DNA from: Oceanirhabdus sp. W0125-5
GTDB lineage: Bacteria > Bacillota > Clostridia > Clostridiales > Clostridiaceae
Assembly: GCF_027938815.1 (NCBI RefSeq)
Contig: NZ_CP115913.1
Location: 902,001-966,000 of the forward strand
Length of the DNA: 64,000 nucleotides
Direction: 5' to 3'
Shown here: positions 1 to 8,834 of the stretch, one piece after another
How the letters are laid out: each line of letters starts with the position of its first letter
Numbering within the stretch: the stretch's first letter is position 1
Program-made: the position numbers and the translations under genes
Notes under the pieces: generated by a model
What the model was told of the DNA's origin: nothing
Seen by the model: the letters and a program-made list of their open reading frames with translations, nothing else
Database searches by the model: none

Positions 1-1
1 G

Positions 2-70
2 GGAATGCCAATAAGAAATGATATTATAAGTATTGATGAGATGGTGAGTGAATTATGTCAATTATTATAA
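2..70 (+). CDS. ecfA1: ECF transporter ATPase EcfA1, 3' end only
   Basis: Only the last 22 codons and the stop lie in the window; the gene begins upstream. The reading frame runs from base 2 to TAA at 68-70 and overlaps the start of the next ATPase gene by 16 bases. The tail contains an ISIDEMV-type segment, as at the C-terminus of clostridial EcfA1 proteins, and this gene normally precedes ecfA2-ecfT. The call rests on gene order plus this short tail, so it is an inference. Confidence 0.6.
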   Translation, partial: GMPIRNDIISIDEMVSELCQLL

Positions 71-924
71 AAAATCTTACGCATATATATATGAAAGGTA
101 CACCTTTTGAGAGGAAAGCTCTTGATGGTGTTGATATAGAAATTAATTCAGGAGAATTTGTAGCTATTATTGGACACACAGGTTCAGGGAAATCAACTTT
201 GGTTCAGCATATTAATGGATTATTAAAACCAGATAGCGGTACTATATTAGTTAATGGTGTAGATATAACAAATAAGAATGTAAAGTTATCTAATATCAGA
301 AAAAAAGTTGGTTTAGTTTTTCAATATCCTGAATATCAATTATTTGAAGAAACAATAGAGAAAGATATTGCTTTTGGTCCTGGGAAGATGAATATTCCTC
401 AGGAGGAGATAAAAAATAGAGTAATTAAAGCAATGGAATCAGTTGGATTAGATTATCAAATTTACAAAGAAAAGTCACCATTTGAATTGAGTGGTGGACA
501 GAAGAGAAGAGTTGCTATTGCAGGTGTTATTGCAATGGAACCAGAAGTTTTAATATTAGATGAACCTACCGCTGGATTAGATCCAAAAGGCAGAGATGAA
601 ATATTGAAACAAATAAAATCTTTTCAAGAAACATACAATATGACAGTAATATTAGTATCACATAGTATGGATGATGTTTCAAAGATAGCTGATAAAATAT
701 TTGTCATGGAAAAAGGAAAATGTGCTATGAGTGGAACGCCTAGAGAGGTGTTTTCTAATATATCTAAAATTGAAAAAGTTGGACTATCTGCACCTCAAAT
801 AGCTTATTTAATGAAGAAGCTTAAGGCAAAAGGTGTGGATGTTGATGAAAATATTTATACTATAGAAGATGCTGCCATGGAGATTCAAAAATTATATTCA
901 AAGAGATTGATGGGAGGAAGCTAG
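55..924 (+). CDS. ecfA2: Energy-coupling factor transporter ATPase EcfA2
   Basis: This is one of the two ATPases that drive vitamin and metal uptake by ECF transporters, working with EcfA1, EcfT and exchangeable substrate-binding S components. Visible motifs are Walker A (GHTGSGKST, residues 40-48), Q-loop Gln90, signature LSGGQ (145-149), Walker B VLILDE (165-170) and the switch His203. The length of 289 residues is normal for the family. It overlaps ecfA1 by 16 bases and is followed after one base by ecfT, so the three subunits are translationally linked. No substrate can be inferred because no S component is present here. Confidence 0.93.
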   Translation: MSIIIKNLTHIYMKGTPFERKALDGVDIEINSGEFVAIIGHTGSGKSTLVQHINGLLKPDSGTILVNGVDITNKNVKLSNIRKKVGLVFQYPEYQLFEETIEKDIAFGPGKMNIPQEEIKNRVIKAMESVGLDYQIYKEKSPFELSGGQKRRVAIAGVIAMEPEVLILDEPTAGLDPKGRDEILKQIKSFQETYNMTVILVSHSMDDVSKIADKIFVMEKGKCAMSGTPREVFSNISKIEKVGLSAPQIAYLMKKLKAKGVDVDENIYTIEDAAMEIQKLYSKRLMGGS

Positions 925-925
925 T

Positions 926-1744
926 ATGATAAAAAATATTTCTATTGGTCAATATGTACCTAGTGATTCTCCTATACACAAATTAGATCCTAGAACTAAA
1001 ATTATATTATCATTTTTATATATGATAAGTATTTTTTTTGTAAATAACTTCTGGGGGTATATTTTTTTCTTCCTATTAATAGGCATAGCTATAATTCTAA
1101 GTAAGTTAAAAGCTTCATTTATTTTAAAGGGGATAAAGCCAATACTATTTTTATTAATTTTTACAGCAGTAATTAATATTTTTGTTATAAAAGGTGAGGG
1201 TCTTCCAATTTTAAAATTTGGATTTATTGAAATATATACTGAGGGTTTAATTAGAGCAGCATTTATGGCTATTAGACTGGTGATGCTTATAGTAGGAACA
1301 TCAATTTTAACGCTCACAACATCCCCTATAGAGTTAACTGACGGAATCGAGACATTGCTAAGTCCTTTTAAGAAAATTGGCTTACCTGCTCATGAATTAG
1401 CAATGATGATGACAATAGCTCTTAGATTTATACCTACTTTAATGGATGAGACAGATAAGATAATGAAAGCTCAAATGGCTAGAGGTGCTGAGTTTGAATC
1501 AGGAAAGTTGATAGAAAGAGCAAAAAATCTCGTACCTATTTTAGTACCACTATTTATAAACTCTTTTAAGAGAGCAGATGATTTAGCAACTGCTATGGAA
1601 GCAAGAGCCTATAGAGGTGGAGAGGGTAGAACTAGAATGAAAGTTTTAAAATATAGATCAAGAGATTTTATAGCAGTTTCTATATTTATGATTATTATTC
1701 TATGTGGAATAATGACAAGATTTATGGTTGGAGGAATTATCTAG
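926..1744 (+). CDS. ecfT: Energy-coupling factor transporter transmembrane protein EcfT
   Basis: This is the membrane scaffold of the ECF module, joining the ATPase pair to S components. It has 272 residues and several hydrophobic spans, with an N-terminal cluster around residues 25-90. The C-terminal half holds the two Ala-Arg-type coupling motifs that dock into the ATPases (MARGAEF and EARAYRG). A GGAGG ribosome binding site lies within the end of ecfA2, nine bases before the ATG. Its stop TAG overlaps the GTG start of truA by one base (TAGTG), so ecfA1-ecfA2-ecfT-truA read as one operon. Confidence 0.92.
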   Translation: MIKNISIGQYVPSDSPIHKLDPRTKIILSFLYMISIFFVNNFWGYIFFFLLIGIAIILSKLKASFILKGIKPILFLLIFTAVINIFVIKGEGLPILKFGFIEIYTEGLIRAAFMAIRLVMLIVGTSILTLTTSPIELTDGIETLLSPFKKIGLPAHELAMMMTIALRFIPTLMDETDKIMKAQMARGAEFESGKLIERAKNLVPILVPLFINSFKRADDLATAMEARAYRGGEGRTRMKVLKYRSRDFIAVSIFMIIILCGIMTRFMVGGII

Positions 1745-2487
1745 TGGATAATTTTAAAAATATTAAACTTGAAGTTCAATATAATGGAGCTAAATATTAT
1801 GGATGGCAGAAACAAAAGACTCACATTACTGTCCAAGAGGTATTAGAAAAGACATTAAGTAAATTACTTAAAGAAGAAATTGAGGTTACAGGATGTAGTA
1901 GAACAGATTCTAAAGTACATGCACTTAAATATGTGTGTAACTTTAAAAGTAAAACTAATATACCTTGTGAGAAAATAAAATATGCTTTAAATCCAATATT
2001 ACCAGATGATATTGTGGTTCTAAACTCAATTGAAGTAGATAATATGTTTCACTCAAGATATTCTTGTATAGGAAAGACCTATTTATACAAGATATTAAAT
2101 AGGGAAGTAAGGGGTGTCTTTGGGAGAGAAGGGATATATCATTATAAAGACCATCTATGTCTTGAGAAGATGAAGTTAGCATCTAAATACTTTATTGGGA
2201 CCCATGACTTTAATGCGTTTAAAAGCACAGGTAGCTCTGTTAAATCAACTATCAGAACTATTGAATCTATAAGTATTATTAAAAATGATCAGGAGATTAT
2301 AATAGAAGTTACTGGAGATGGTTTTCTATATAATATGGTAAGGATAATTGTAGGTACACTAATACAGGTTGGGATAAATAAAATAGAGCCCGAATATATT
2401 CAAACAATTTTGAAAAGTAAAGATAGAAAGCTAGCAGGACCAACGGCTCCAGCGGAAGGTTTGTATTTAAAAGAGATATATTTTTAA
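1744..2487 (+). CDS. truA: tRNA pseudouridine synthase A
   Basis: TruA makes pseudouridine at positions 38-40 in the tRNA anticodon arm. I start it at GTG 1744 because GGAGG (1730-1734) sits nine bases before it; an ATG at 1702 would add 14 codons inside ecfT and has no good ribosome binding site. This gives 247 residues, the family norm. The catalytic Asp is Asp55 in the motif CSRTDSKVHA, a variant of the usual GRTDAGVHA. Because the residues after the catalytic Asp differ from the usual form, this may be a second TruA paralogue; the genome would have to be checked. Confidence 0.88.
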   Translation: MDNFKNIKLEVQYNGAKYYGWQKQKTHITVQEVLEKTLSKLLKEEIEVTGCSRTDSKVHALKYVCNFKSKTNIPCEKIKYALNPILPDDIVVLNSIEVDNMFHSRYSCIGKTYLYKILNREVRGVFGREGIYHYKDHLCLEKMKLASKYFIGTHDFNAFKSTGSSVKSTIRTIESISIIKNDQEIIIEVTGDGFLYNMVRIIVGTLIQVGINKIEPEYIQTILKSKDRKLAGPTAPAEGLYLKEIYF

Positions 2488-2524
2488 TAAAAAAATTATT
2501 ATAAATAAATAATCAAAAAAGTTG

Positions 2525-2553
2525 TTGACACGCCCGGAACAATGTATTATAAT
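2525..2553 (+). promoter_or_regulatory. Sigma-A promoter of the rplM-rpsI operon
   Basis: Perfect -35 TTGACA (2525-2530), 17-base spacer and perfect -10 TATAAT (2548-2553). Transcription would begin near 2560, giving a leader of about 87 bases before rplM. Confidence 0.85.
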
Positions 2554-2559
2554 TATGAG

Positions 2560-2646
2560 AGTTGACATGGTATATAAGATTCACTTGCCCGAGTCTTAGA
2601 ATAGATCATTAACAGGAAATAGGAAATGTAACAGGGAGGGAAAAAA
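2560..2646 (+). ncRNA. Probable ribosomal protein L13 leader
   Basis: The leader between the consensus promoter and rplM contains a segment, ATAGATCATTAACAGG (2601-2616), that resembles the conserved part of the Firmicutes L13 leader as I remember it. That RNA is thought to let L13 or S9 repress its own operon. The position immediately before rplM agrees. The match is from memory; a covariance-model search (Rfam L13_leader) would settle it. Confidence 0.5.
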
Positions 2647-2647
2647 G

Positions 2648-3082
2648 ATGAAATCATACATTGCAAAACCACATGAAGTTGAAAGAAAATGGTATGTTGT
2701 AGATGTTGAAGGTCAGACTCTTGGAAGAGCTGCTAGCCAAATCGCAACTATCTTAAGAGGTAAGCATAAGCCAACTTATACTCCACACGTTGACTGCGGA
2801 GATCACGTAATAGTACTTAATGCTGATAAAATCGTTTTAACTGGTAAGAAGTTAGATCAGAAAATGTTAAGACATCATACTTTATATCCAGGTGGATTAA
2901 AAGAGATTTCTTACAGAGATGCTTTAGCTAAGAAGCCTGAGTTTGTTTTCAGTGAAGCAGTAAGAAGAATGCTTCCAAAAGGTCGTTTAGGAAGACAAAT
3001 GATTAAGAAATTAAACGTATATGCTGGAAGTGAGCATAACCACGAAGCTCAAAAGCCAGAGCAATTAGAATTAAGATACTAA
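2648..3082 (+). CDS. rplM: 50S ribosomal protein L13
   Basis: L13 is an early-assembling protein of the large ribosomal subunit. The 144 residues are full length, with the characteristic opening [17 protein letters not shown] and the conserved [12 protein letters not shown] and PKGRLGRQM segments. Ribosome binding site AGGGAGGG precedes the ATG. It is the first gene of the rplM-rpsI operon, behind a perfect sigma-A promoter. Codon use is richer in C-ending codons than in neighbouring genes, as expected for a highly expressed gene. Confidence 0.97.
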   Translation: MKSYIAKPHEVERKWYVVDVEGQTLGRAASQIATILRGKHKPTYTPHVDCGDHVIVLNADKIVLTGKKLDQKMLRHHTLYPGGLKEISYRDALAKKPEFVFSEAVRRMLPKGRLGRQMIKKLNVYAGSEHNHEAQKPEQLELRY

Positions 3083-3112
3083 TTTGATATGTAGTGAAGG
3101 GAGGAAATAATA

Positions 3113-3505
3113 ATGGCAAAGGTTCAATACTTTGGAACAGGTAGAAGAAAGACATCTGTAGCAAGAGTAAGACTTGTACCAGGTGAAGGAAAAGTAATCA
3201 TTAACAAAAGAGATATGGAAAACTATTTTGGTTTAGATACATTAAAATACATCGTTAATCAACCATTAGTTTTAACAGAAACTAAGGAAAAATACGATAT
3301 ATTAGTAAATGTTCACGGTGGTGGATTATCAGGGCAAGCAGGAGCAATTAGACACGGAATTGCTAGAGCTTTAATCAAAGCTGACGAGAACTTAAGACCA
3401 GAATTAAAGAAAGCTGGATTCTTAACTAGAGACTCAAGAATGGTAGAGAGAAAGAAATGCGGTCTTAAGAAAGCAAGAAGAGCTCCTCAATTCTCTAAGA
3501 GATAA
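3113..3505 (+). CDS. rpsI: 30S ribosomal protein S9
   Basis: S9 is a small-subunit protein whose basic C-terminal tail reaches the tRNA in the P site. The 130 residues are full length, with [14 protein letters not shown] near the N-terminus and the invariant ending RAPQFSKR. It lies 30 bases after rplM with its own GGAGG site and is followed by a strong terminator, so the operon ends here. Confidence 0.97.
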   Translation: MAKVQYFGTGRRKTSVARVRLVPGEGKVIINKRDMENYFGLDTLKYIVNQPLVLTETKEKYDILVNVHGGGLSGQAGAIRHGIARALIKADENLRPELKKAGFLTRDSRMVERKKCGLKKARRAPQFSKR

Positions 3506-3529
3506 TATTACAAATATTATATATTTAAT

Positions 3530-3557
3530 AAAAGGAAGGTTAGCCTTCCTTTTATTT
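3530..3557 (+). terminator. Terminator of rplM-rpsI
   Basis: Ten-base perfect stem AAAAGGAAGG / CCTTCCTTTT with a TTAG loop, followed by a T-rich stretch. Confidence 0.85.
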
Positions 3558-3656
3558 TGCCTACATAAGATTGAATATTCTGATAAAAGAGGAAGAAAAA
3601 TAGTTTGGTTTTAAATTACATGGATATAATACTACTAAATTCTATATTATTGATCA

Positions 3657-3740
3657 ATGTTAAATCTATGTTAAATAAAATAAAATCCATGTTAAACATT
3701 CATTAAAGGTATTAACTTTATGTTAAATATTTAGTATTAT
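3657..3740 (+). promoter_or_regulatory. Array of ~11-bp-phased ATGTTAAA repeats (Pho-box-like) and -10 element
   Basis: ATGTTAAA occurs exactly at 3657, 3668, 3689 and 3720. The steps are 11, 21 and 31 bases, that is 1, 2 and 3 helical turns, and degenerate copies (e.g. TTCATTAAA at 3699) fill the gaps. A -10 element TATTAT (3735-3740) follows the last repeat directly with no clear -35. This is the layout of a promoter activated by an OmpR-family regulator such as PhoP/PhoB. The gene behind it is a phosphate transporter, which supports a phosphate-starvation role; the identity of the regulator is inferred. Confidence 0.65.
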
Positions 3741-3790
3741 ATGAGAAGAGAATTTTGTAGAAAAAAGAATTTAACTTTGGAGGTATTACC

Positions 3791-5464
3791 ATGGAAGTTG
3801 CAAGTAGTATGATATTAGCTCTTGCTGGGAGTGGAGATGTATCAGCATTAAGTATGATACTAGCACTAGTAGGGGGATTAGGATTATTTCTTTATGGTAT
3901 GAAAGTTATGGGAGATGGTCTTCAAAACTTATCAGGAGATAAAATGAAGGCAGTATTCGAAAAAATAACTTCAAACCCTATCTTAGGAGTTATGACAGGA
4001 GCATTTGTTACTGCTGTTATTCAAAGTAGTAGTGCTACAACAGTTATGGTCGTTGGATTTGTTAATGCTGGATTAATGAACTTATTTCAAGCGACAGCTG
4101 TTATTATGGGTGCTAATATAGGTACAACAGTAACTGCTAAATTGATTACGTTAAAAATCAGTCATATGATACCTATATTCTTAGGTATTGGTGGTTTTAT
4201 GACGCTATTTGGAAAGAAAGAAAGAACGAAAGAAATTGGACATATTATTTTAGGATTCGGTATATTATTCTTAGGTATGGATTTAATGAAAGATGCAATG
4301 AAGCCTTTAAGATCAAATCCTATGTTTGAACAATTTGTACTTACGCTTGATGGAAATTGGTTCTTAGGTTTATTAACTGGATTAGTTATGACTGCTGTTG
4401 TTCAGAGTTCGTCTGCAACAACTGGTATACTTATAGGATTAGCATCAACAGGAATGATATCACTGGAAATTGCGATACCTATATTATTTGGATGTAACAT
4501 TGGTACATGTGTTACAGCGTTAATTTCAAGTATTGGAACTAATAAAAATGCTAAAAAGGCAGCATTTGTTCACTTTATATTCAATGTTGTAGGAGCGCTT
4601 ATATTTATTCCTTTAAGAGGGTTATTAGCTCAGGCTGTATATCTAATCCCAACTAGTGGAACAATGGAACAAATAGCACAAACACAAATAGCAAATGCAC
4701 ATATGATATTTAATGTTGCAAATACTGTGTTATTACTTCCGTTTTATAAAGTTATTGTTTCAGTTGTTAACAAAATTATTCCAGATACTGTTACTGATGA
4801 AGAAGAACATGTTGGAACTAAATACATTGATGATAGATTATTAGAAACACCTGTTATAGCAGTTGGTCAAACAACTAAGGAATGTATTAGAATGGGAAAT
4901 ATTGTTGAGAAGAATCTTAAGCTAGCGATGGACGCATTTGAGAAGAATGATGATTCTCTAGTAAAGAAGGTATATGAGAAAGAGAAGCTTGTAAACCTAT
5001 TAGAGGATGAATTAACGGTTTATTTAATAAAGTTATCTAAGACTGAGATTGCAGAACATCAGAGAGATATTGTTACTTCAATGTTCCATGTAGTTAATGA
5101 TTTAGAGAGAGTTGGAGATCATGCTGAGAATATAGCTGAACTTACTAGTGAAAAGATACAAAAGAGACTGAACTTTTCTGATGAAGCTATTCAAGAATTA
5201 AAGAATATGTTTAACTACACTATTCAAGCTGTTAGATTAAGTATTGAAGCTTTAGATGAAGAGAATAAAGAAAAAGCATTTAAAGTTATTGAGATAGAAG
5301 ATAAGATAGATAAAATAGAAAAAGAATTAAGAGCTAACCATATTAGAAGACTTAATAATGGAGTTTGTAATGCTACTGTTGGTGCGATATTCTTAGATAT
5401 TATTAGTAATCTTGAAAGAATTGGAGATCATGCTACTAATGTAGCTCAAGCAATCGTTAATTAA
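3791..5464 (+). CDS. Na+/phosphate cotransporter family protein with C-terminal PhoU-like domain
   Basis: This membrane protein is expected to move phosphate, probably with sodium. The two inverted halves of the NaPi-II fold are visible through their signature repeats QSSSATT, near residues 78-84 and again near 205. Both are flanked by glycine-rich hydrophobic spans up to about residue 330. Residues about 355-557 are helical and contain the two RVGDHAEN/RIGDHATN motifs of PhoU domains. The 557-residue length is typical of the fused bacterial form. The ATG has a GGAGG site. The upstream phased repeats suggest induction on phosphate starvation. It is a single-gene unit ending in a terminator. 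Confidence 0.88.
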   Translation: MEVASSMILALAGSGDVSALSMILALVGGLGLFLYGMKVMGDGLQNLSGDKMKAVFEKITSNPILGVMTGAFVTAVIQSSSATTVMVVGFVNAGLMNLFQATAVIMGANIGTTVTAKLITLKISHMIPIFLGIGGFMTLFGKKERTKEIGHIILGFGILFLGMDLMKDAMKPLRSNPMFEQFVLTLDGNWFLGLLTGLVMTAVVQSSSATTGILIGLASTGMISLEIAIPILFGCNIGTCVTALISSIGTNKNAKKAAFVHFIFNVVGALIFIPLRGLLAQAVYLIPTSGTMEQIAQTQIANAHMIFNVANTVLLLPFYKVIVSVVNKIIPDTVTDEEEHVGTKYIDDRLLETPVIAVGQTTKECIRMGNIVEKNLKLAMDAFEKNDDSLVKKVYEKEKLVNLLEDELTVYLIKLSKTEIAEHQRDIVTSMFHVVNDLERVGDHAENIAELTSEKIQKRLNFSDEAIQELKNMFNYTIQAVRLSIEALDEENKEKAFKVIEIEDKIDKIEKELRANHIRRLNNGVCNATVGAIFLDIISNLERIGDHATNVAQAIVN

Positions 5465-5481
5465 TTACATGTATAGATATG

Positions 5482-5520
5482 AGAACTATCATGACATAAT
5501 GTCAAGATAGTTCTTTTTTA
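5482..5520 (+). terminator. Terminator after Na/Pi cotransporter
   Basis: Nine-base stem AGAACTATC / GATAGTTCT with an inner TGACA/TGTCA pairing, followed by a T run at 5514-5519. Confidence 0.8.
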
Positions 5521-5626
5521 ATTTGGTTTTATCTAAATTTGAATGAGAATATTTAAATTAATGGTGATAAATGTTCTAAATAAATCTAAGAAATTTGCAT
5601 ATGATAATATAGGAGGTGAGAAATAT

Positions 5627-6325
5627 ATGCAGAGAATTAATAGAACATTATTAATTGTTATTTTGGTTATTTTTATAGGATATTCGCTAATTTTTTCAGC
5701 ATTACATATGAAGGCTACTAATGCGTTCAATGCAAATGGAAAGAAGGTTATACTTATTGATCCAGGACATGGTGGTGTTGATGGAGGTGCAAGTTCAAGT
5801 AGTGGAACTTTAGAAAAGCATATTGCTTTAGAGATTTCGTTAAAATTGAGAGATGAGTTGAAAGATTTAGGGTACTACGTAGTTATGACTAGAGAAGAAG
5901 ACAAAGGGTTATATAATCAAGGGAGTATTAAACAAAAGAAAATAGAGGATTTAAATAATCGTGTAAAAATGAAATCTGAAACAAATTGTGATGCTTTTAT
6001 AAGTATACATCTAAATAAATTTACTCAAGCTCAATATTTTGGTGCTGAGGTATGGTATTCAAATAGAGAAGATAGTAAAGAGATGGCTGCTTTAATAATG
6101 AAATATCTTAAGAGTGGCATTGATAACGGGAATAAACGAACTAATAAGCCTGCTAAGGGTAAGTACAAAGTATTAAGATGTAATGATAATATGCCAGGGG
6201 TTATTGTTGAATGTGGATTTTTATCGAACCCTAATGAAGAGAAACTTTTAAAGAGTGAAATGTATCAGACAAAACTAGCTATGCTTATAGCTAGGGGAAT
6301 AGATGAATATTTTAATGATAAATAA
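5627..6325 (+). CDS. cwlD: N-acetylmuramoyl-L-alanine amidase, spore cortex CwlD type
   Basis: This zinc amidase cuts the peptide from muramic acid. CwlD does so in spore cortex so that muramic-delta-lactam can form. The start at ATG 5627 is chosen for its AGGAGGTGAG site; an upstream ATG at 5543 has none. The 232 residues begin with a membrane anchor (about 8-28). The Amidase_3 domain follows, with zinc ligands in DPGHGGVDGGA, the Glu of HIALEISL and the His of SIHLNKF, and the catalytic Glu in IVECGFLSN. CwlD rather than a general amidase is inferred from size, single anchor and lack of cell-wall-binding repeats. Confidence 0.82.
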   Translation: MQRINRTLLIVILVIFIGYSLIFSALHMKATNAFNANGKKVILIDPGHGGVDGGASSSSGTLEKHIALEISLKLRDELKDLGYYVVMTREEDKGLYNQGSIKQKKIEDLNNRVKMKSETNCDAFISIHLNKFTQAQYFGAEVWYSNREDSKEMAALIMKYLKSGIDNGNKRTNKPAKGKYKVLRCNDNMPGVIVECGFLSNPNEEKLLKSEMYQTKLAMLIARGIDEYFNDK

Positions 6326-6358
6326 TTTATTAATATAATGTAAAAATAATAACAATGA

Positions 6359-6392
6359 GTAAAAAATAGCGCATATATGCGCTATTTTTTAC
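6359..6392. terminator. Bidirectional terminator between cwlD and the minus-strand gene
   Basis: A perfect 34-base palindrome with core ATAGCGCATATATGCGCTAT and A/T runs on both sides, which serves both converging genes. Its right end overlaps the last codons of the minus-strand gene. Confidence 0.85.
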
Positions 6393-7111
6393 TTAAAATC
6401 AATTTTTAAAGAGTTATCTGCTAATATCCAACAAACTTTACCCTCTAATATAGATATTGGCTTACCTTTCTCATCTACAATCTTAATGGGTTCATTATTA
6501 TTTTTACTCCATTCTATATCAACTATTCGTCCTCCGGTAAATAATAAACCAGCACCAATACGTTCTGTATTAGTATCATTGCTTTCGGATTCCAAAAAAG
6601 TGACTAATATATTGTCTATAGGTATATCCTTAAGTTGACTGTTGAGAGATTTATCATTGATATTATTAAAAATATAATGTTCATCTTCATAAGAAAAAAG
6701 AATGAAATGGCTATTATCAAAGTTTAAGGTGAGATATTTTGCCATATTATTGTAAAGTCCAATTATCGAATCTCTTGTAGTGTAATTAAAGTTAGGTAGA
6801 GTAAGGGATGAACTATCAGGGTTGTCCAATAAAGGGTGTATTTTTAATGAGTCTTTTTCATCACATAGAAGCTTAAAAACAAGATTACCTGTATCATTAC
6901 GATACAAGAAAATATAATTGGCTCTTTTTAATGCGTCCAATTCGTTGTTTAAATCATACATTTCTATAGTATTTTTGTTTATATTTTGATTATGTACTGA
7001 TATAAATGGGAATGTTTTTTTTATATTCCAAAACTCACCGTAGAGCAAAAATAATAGTAAAAGTGAAAGGGTGAGTATTGTTAATTTCAAATGTTTATAA
7101 AAAAACTTCAT
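6389..7111 (-). CDS. Membrane-anchored protein resembling the DUF3048 C-terminal domain
   Basis: The 240 residues start with a single uncleaved-looking membrane anchor (about 7-25); the rest would be outside the cell. The last 60 residues follow the pattern of the C-terminal part of DUF3048 (YerB-like) lipoproteins: a GRIVDIEWSK strand, a short loop, a DEKGKPISILEGKVCWI segment. The N-terminal DUF3048 half is not recognisable, so this is shorter than YerB (about 340 residues). Function unknown. It is transcribed toward cwlD and shares its terminator. Ribosome binding site AAAGGAGG on the minus strand precedes the ATG. Confidence 0.5.
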   Translation of the reverse strand: MKFFYKHLKLTILTLSLLLLFLLYGEFWNIKKTFPFISVHNQNINKNTIEMYDLNNELDALKRANYIFLYRNDTGNLVFKLLCDEKDSLKIHPLLDNPDSSSLTLPNFNYTTRDSIIGLYNNMAKYLTLNFDNSHFILFSYEDEHYIFNNINDKSLNSQLKDIPIDNILVTFLESESNDTNTERIGAGLLFTGGRIVDIEWSKNNNEPIKIVDEKGKPISILEGKVCWILADNSLKIDFK

Positions 7112-7289
7112 TGATTATCCTCCTTTAATACGCTGATGTATCAGTAATTTAATATAACTTCATAATATATTGTATGATATCAATATGTAGAAAATAACTC
7201 ATTTAGAATATAGTAAAAAAATTTAGAAAATAATTAAAAAAAATTGGAATATGCTATTGATATGACTTACGCATTGTGATAATATTGAG

Positions 7290-7320
7290 TTGACAATTGG
7301 ATTAATCCAATAATCCAATT
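7290..7320 (+). promoter_or_regulatory. Operator-like inverted repeat over a promoter, upstream of GntR gene
   Basis: Inverted repeat AATTGGATTA (7295-7304), six bases, TAATCCAATT (7311-7320). It directly follows and overlaps a TTGACA -35 (7290-7295) and covers the poorly conserved -10 region. A dyad of this size fits a GntR dimer, so self-repression of the regulator, and perhaps control of the glutamate mutase genes behind it, is inferred. Confidence 0.6.
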
Positions 7321-7340
7321 TGGCATAAGGGGGGATTATT

Positions 7341-8303
7341 ATTAACATTTATGTTGATAAAGCTAACAAGGTTCCTTTATATATTCAGGTTAAGAGGCAG
7401 ATTGCAGACTTGATAAGCGATGGAGAGATAAAAGTAGGAAGCAGAATGCCAACTGAAAGAGAACTGGCAAAAAAATTAAGAATAAGTAGAAATACTATCA
7501 GTAATGCTTATAAAGAATTGGAATCAGATGGGATATTAAAATCTTATCAAGGTAGAGGAACTTTTGTTGTGGAAGAGGTAATTCCTTGGAAAGACAAAGA
7601 TACTAATAATAAGATCTTGAAATTTGTTGATATGGCACTTGAAGAAGCGATGAGTGTAAATATGGACATGGAAGAATTATTAGATATTGTTAAAAAGAGA
7701 ATTGAAGAAAAGAAACATGCAATGATGAGAATGGAAGCATGTTATGTAGAGTGTAATATTGAACAATCAAAGATGTTTACTAAACAGTTATCCAAGCATA
7801 CAAATATGAATGTATATCCTTTAACAATAAATGATTTAAAAGAAAAGAACGAAACAACGATGGCTAAACTTGAAAAAGCTAAAGTAATAATTTCTACTTT
7901 TAATCATATTGGAGAAGTTAAAGAATTAACTAAAGAATATAATAAAGAGGTGTTTGGAGTAGCGATAACACCAGATATTGAAACTATCGTGAAAATTGCT
8001 AGGTATCCAGAAAAAACTAAGTTTCTTTTTGTATGTATATCTGAAAAGTTTATGTACAAGATAAAAGGTGCTTTGGAAATGGCTGGATTAGATAATTTAG
8101 ATATAGAGTATACTAATGAAATCGATAAAAAACAATTACAAGATATGATTGAGGGCAAAGATGTAGTTATAGTTTCACCAGGAAGACATAAAGAAATTGA
8201 AGAACTTATAGATAAAAAAGTAGAAATCATTAAATTTTTATATAGTTTAGATGATGGTTCATTAAAAAACTTAAAAGCAAAGATGATTGATATTCAAGCA
8301 TAA
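7341..8303 (+). CDS. GntR-family transcriptional regulator of the glutamate-fermentation cluster (non-AUG start)
   Basis: A winged-helix DNA-binding domain (residues about 1-75, with PTERELAKKLRISRNTIS) precedes a C-terminal effector domain of about 240 residues that I do not recognise. The conserved GntR opening (YVDKANKVPLYIQVKRQI) is coded upstream of the first ordinary start, TTG 7410. Between the stop at 7326-7328 and that segment there is no ATG, GTG or TTG in frame, only ATT codons at 7335, 7338 and 7341. GGGGGG (7329-7334) lies six bases before ATT 7341, so I start there (320 residues). A sequencing error is the alternative. Direction and proximity (79 bases to glmS) suggest it controls the methylaspartate genes. 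Confidence 0.78.
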   Translation: MNIYVDKANKVPLYIQVKRQIADLISDGEIKVGSRMPTERELAKKLRISRNTISNAYKELESDGILKSYQGRGTFVVEEVIPWKDKDTNNKILKFVDMALEEAMSVNMDMEELLDIVKKRIEEKKHAMMRMEACYVECNIEQSKMFTKQLSKHTNMNVYPLTINDLKEKNETTMAKLEKAKVIISTFNHIGEVKELTKEYNKEVFGVAITPDIETIVKIARYPEKTKFLFVCISEKFMYKIKGALEMAGLDNLDIEYTNEIDKKQLQDMIEGKDVVIVSPGRHKEIEELIDKKVEIIKFLYSLDDGSLKNLKAKMIDIQA

Positions 8304-8381
8304 TTAAAAGTCACTTAGATGAACAAAATCTTTTATAAGATTTATATAAAATAAGGGTTTTAATAGGAGGAATTCTTAGAA

Positions 8382-8804
8382 ATGGGAAATAAAAATGGGA
8401 AAACAGTTGTAATTGGAGTTATTGGGTCTGATTGTCATGCGGTAGGAAATAAAATTATTGACTACGTATTAACAGAAAATGGGTTTAATGTTATTAACGT
8501 GGGTGTTATTTCACCACAAGAAGATTTTATCAATGCAGCAGTTGAGACAAATGCAGATGCAATCATAGTTTCTTCACTTTATGGACATGGTGAAATAGAC
8601 TGTAGAGGCATGAGAGAAAAGTGTGAGGAAGCCGGCATAGGTGATATTCTACTTTATGTAGGTGGAAACATAGTTGTGGGAAAACAAGAATGGGAAGATG
8701 TTTATGAAAGATTTAAGTCAATGGGATTCGACAGAGTATACGCACCTGGAACTCCAATTGAACATACTATGGAAGAAATGAAAGAGGATTTAAAAATAAA
8801 TTAA
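8382..8804 (+). CDS. glmS: Methylaspartate mutase (glutamate mutase) sigma subunit, B12-binding
   Basis: This is the small component of coenzyme-B12-dependent glutamate mutase, which rearranges L-glutamate to (2S,3S)-3-methylaspartate. The 140 residues carry the cobalamin motif DxHxxG as SDCHAVG near residue 17, whose His replaces the lower axial ligand of B12, plus later SSLYGHG and GGN loops. AGGAGG precedes the ATG. The symbol glmS (also called mutS) must not be confused with the glucosamine synthase gene at the other end of this window. First of the glmS-glmL-glmE genes. Confidence 0.96.
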   Translation: MGNKNGKTVVIGVIGSDCHAVGNKIIDYVLTENGFNVINVGVISPQEDFINAAVETNADAIIVSSLYGHGEIDCRGMREKCEEAGIGDILLYVGGNIVVGKQEWEDVYERFKSMGFDRVYAPGTPIEHTMEEMKEDLKIN

Positions 8805-8834
8805 TAGATCAGTTTTCTGAAAGAAGTGATATAA

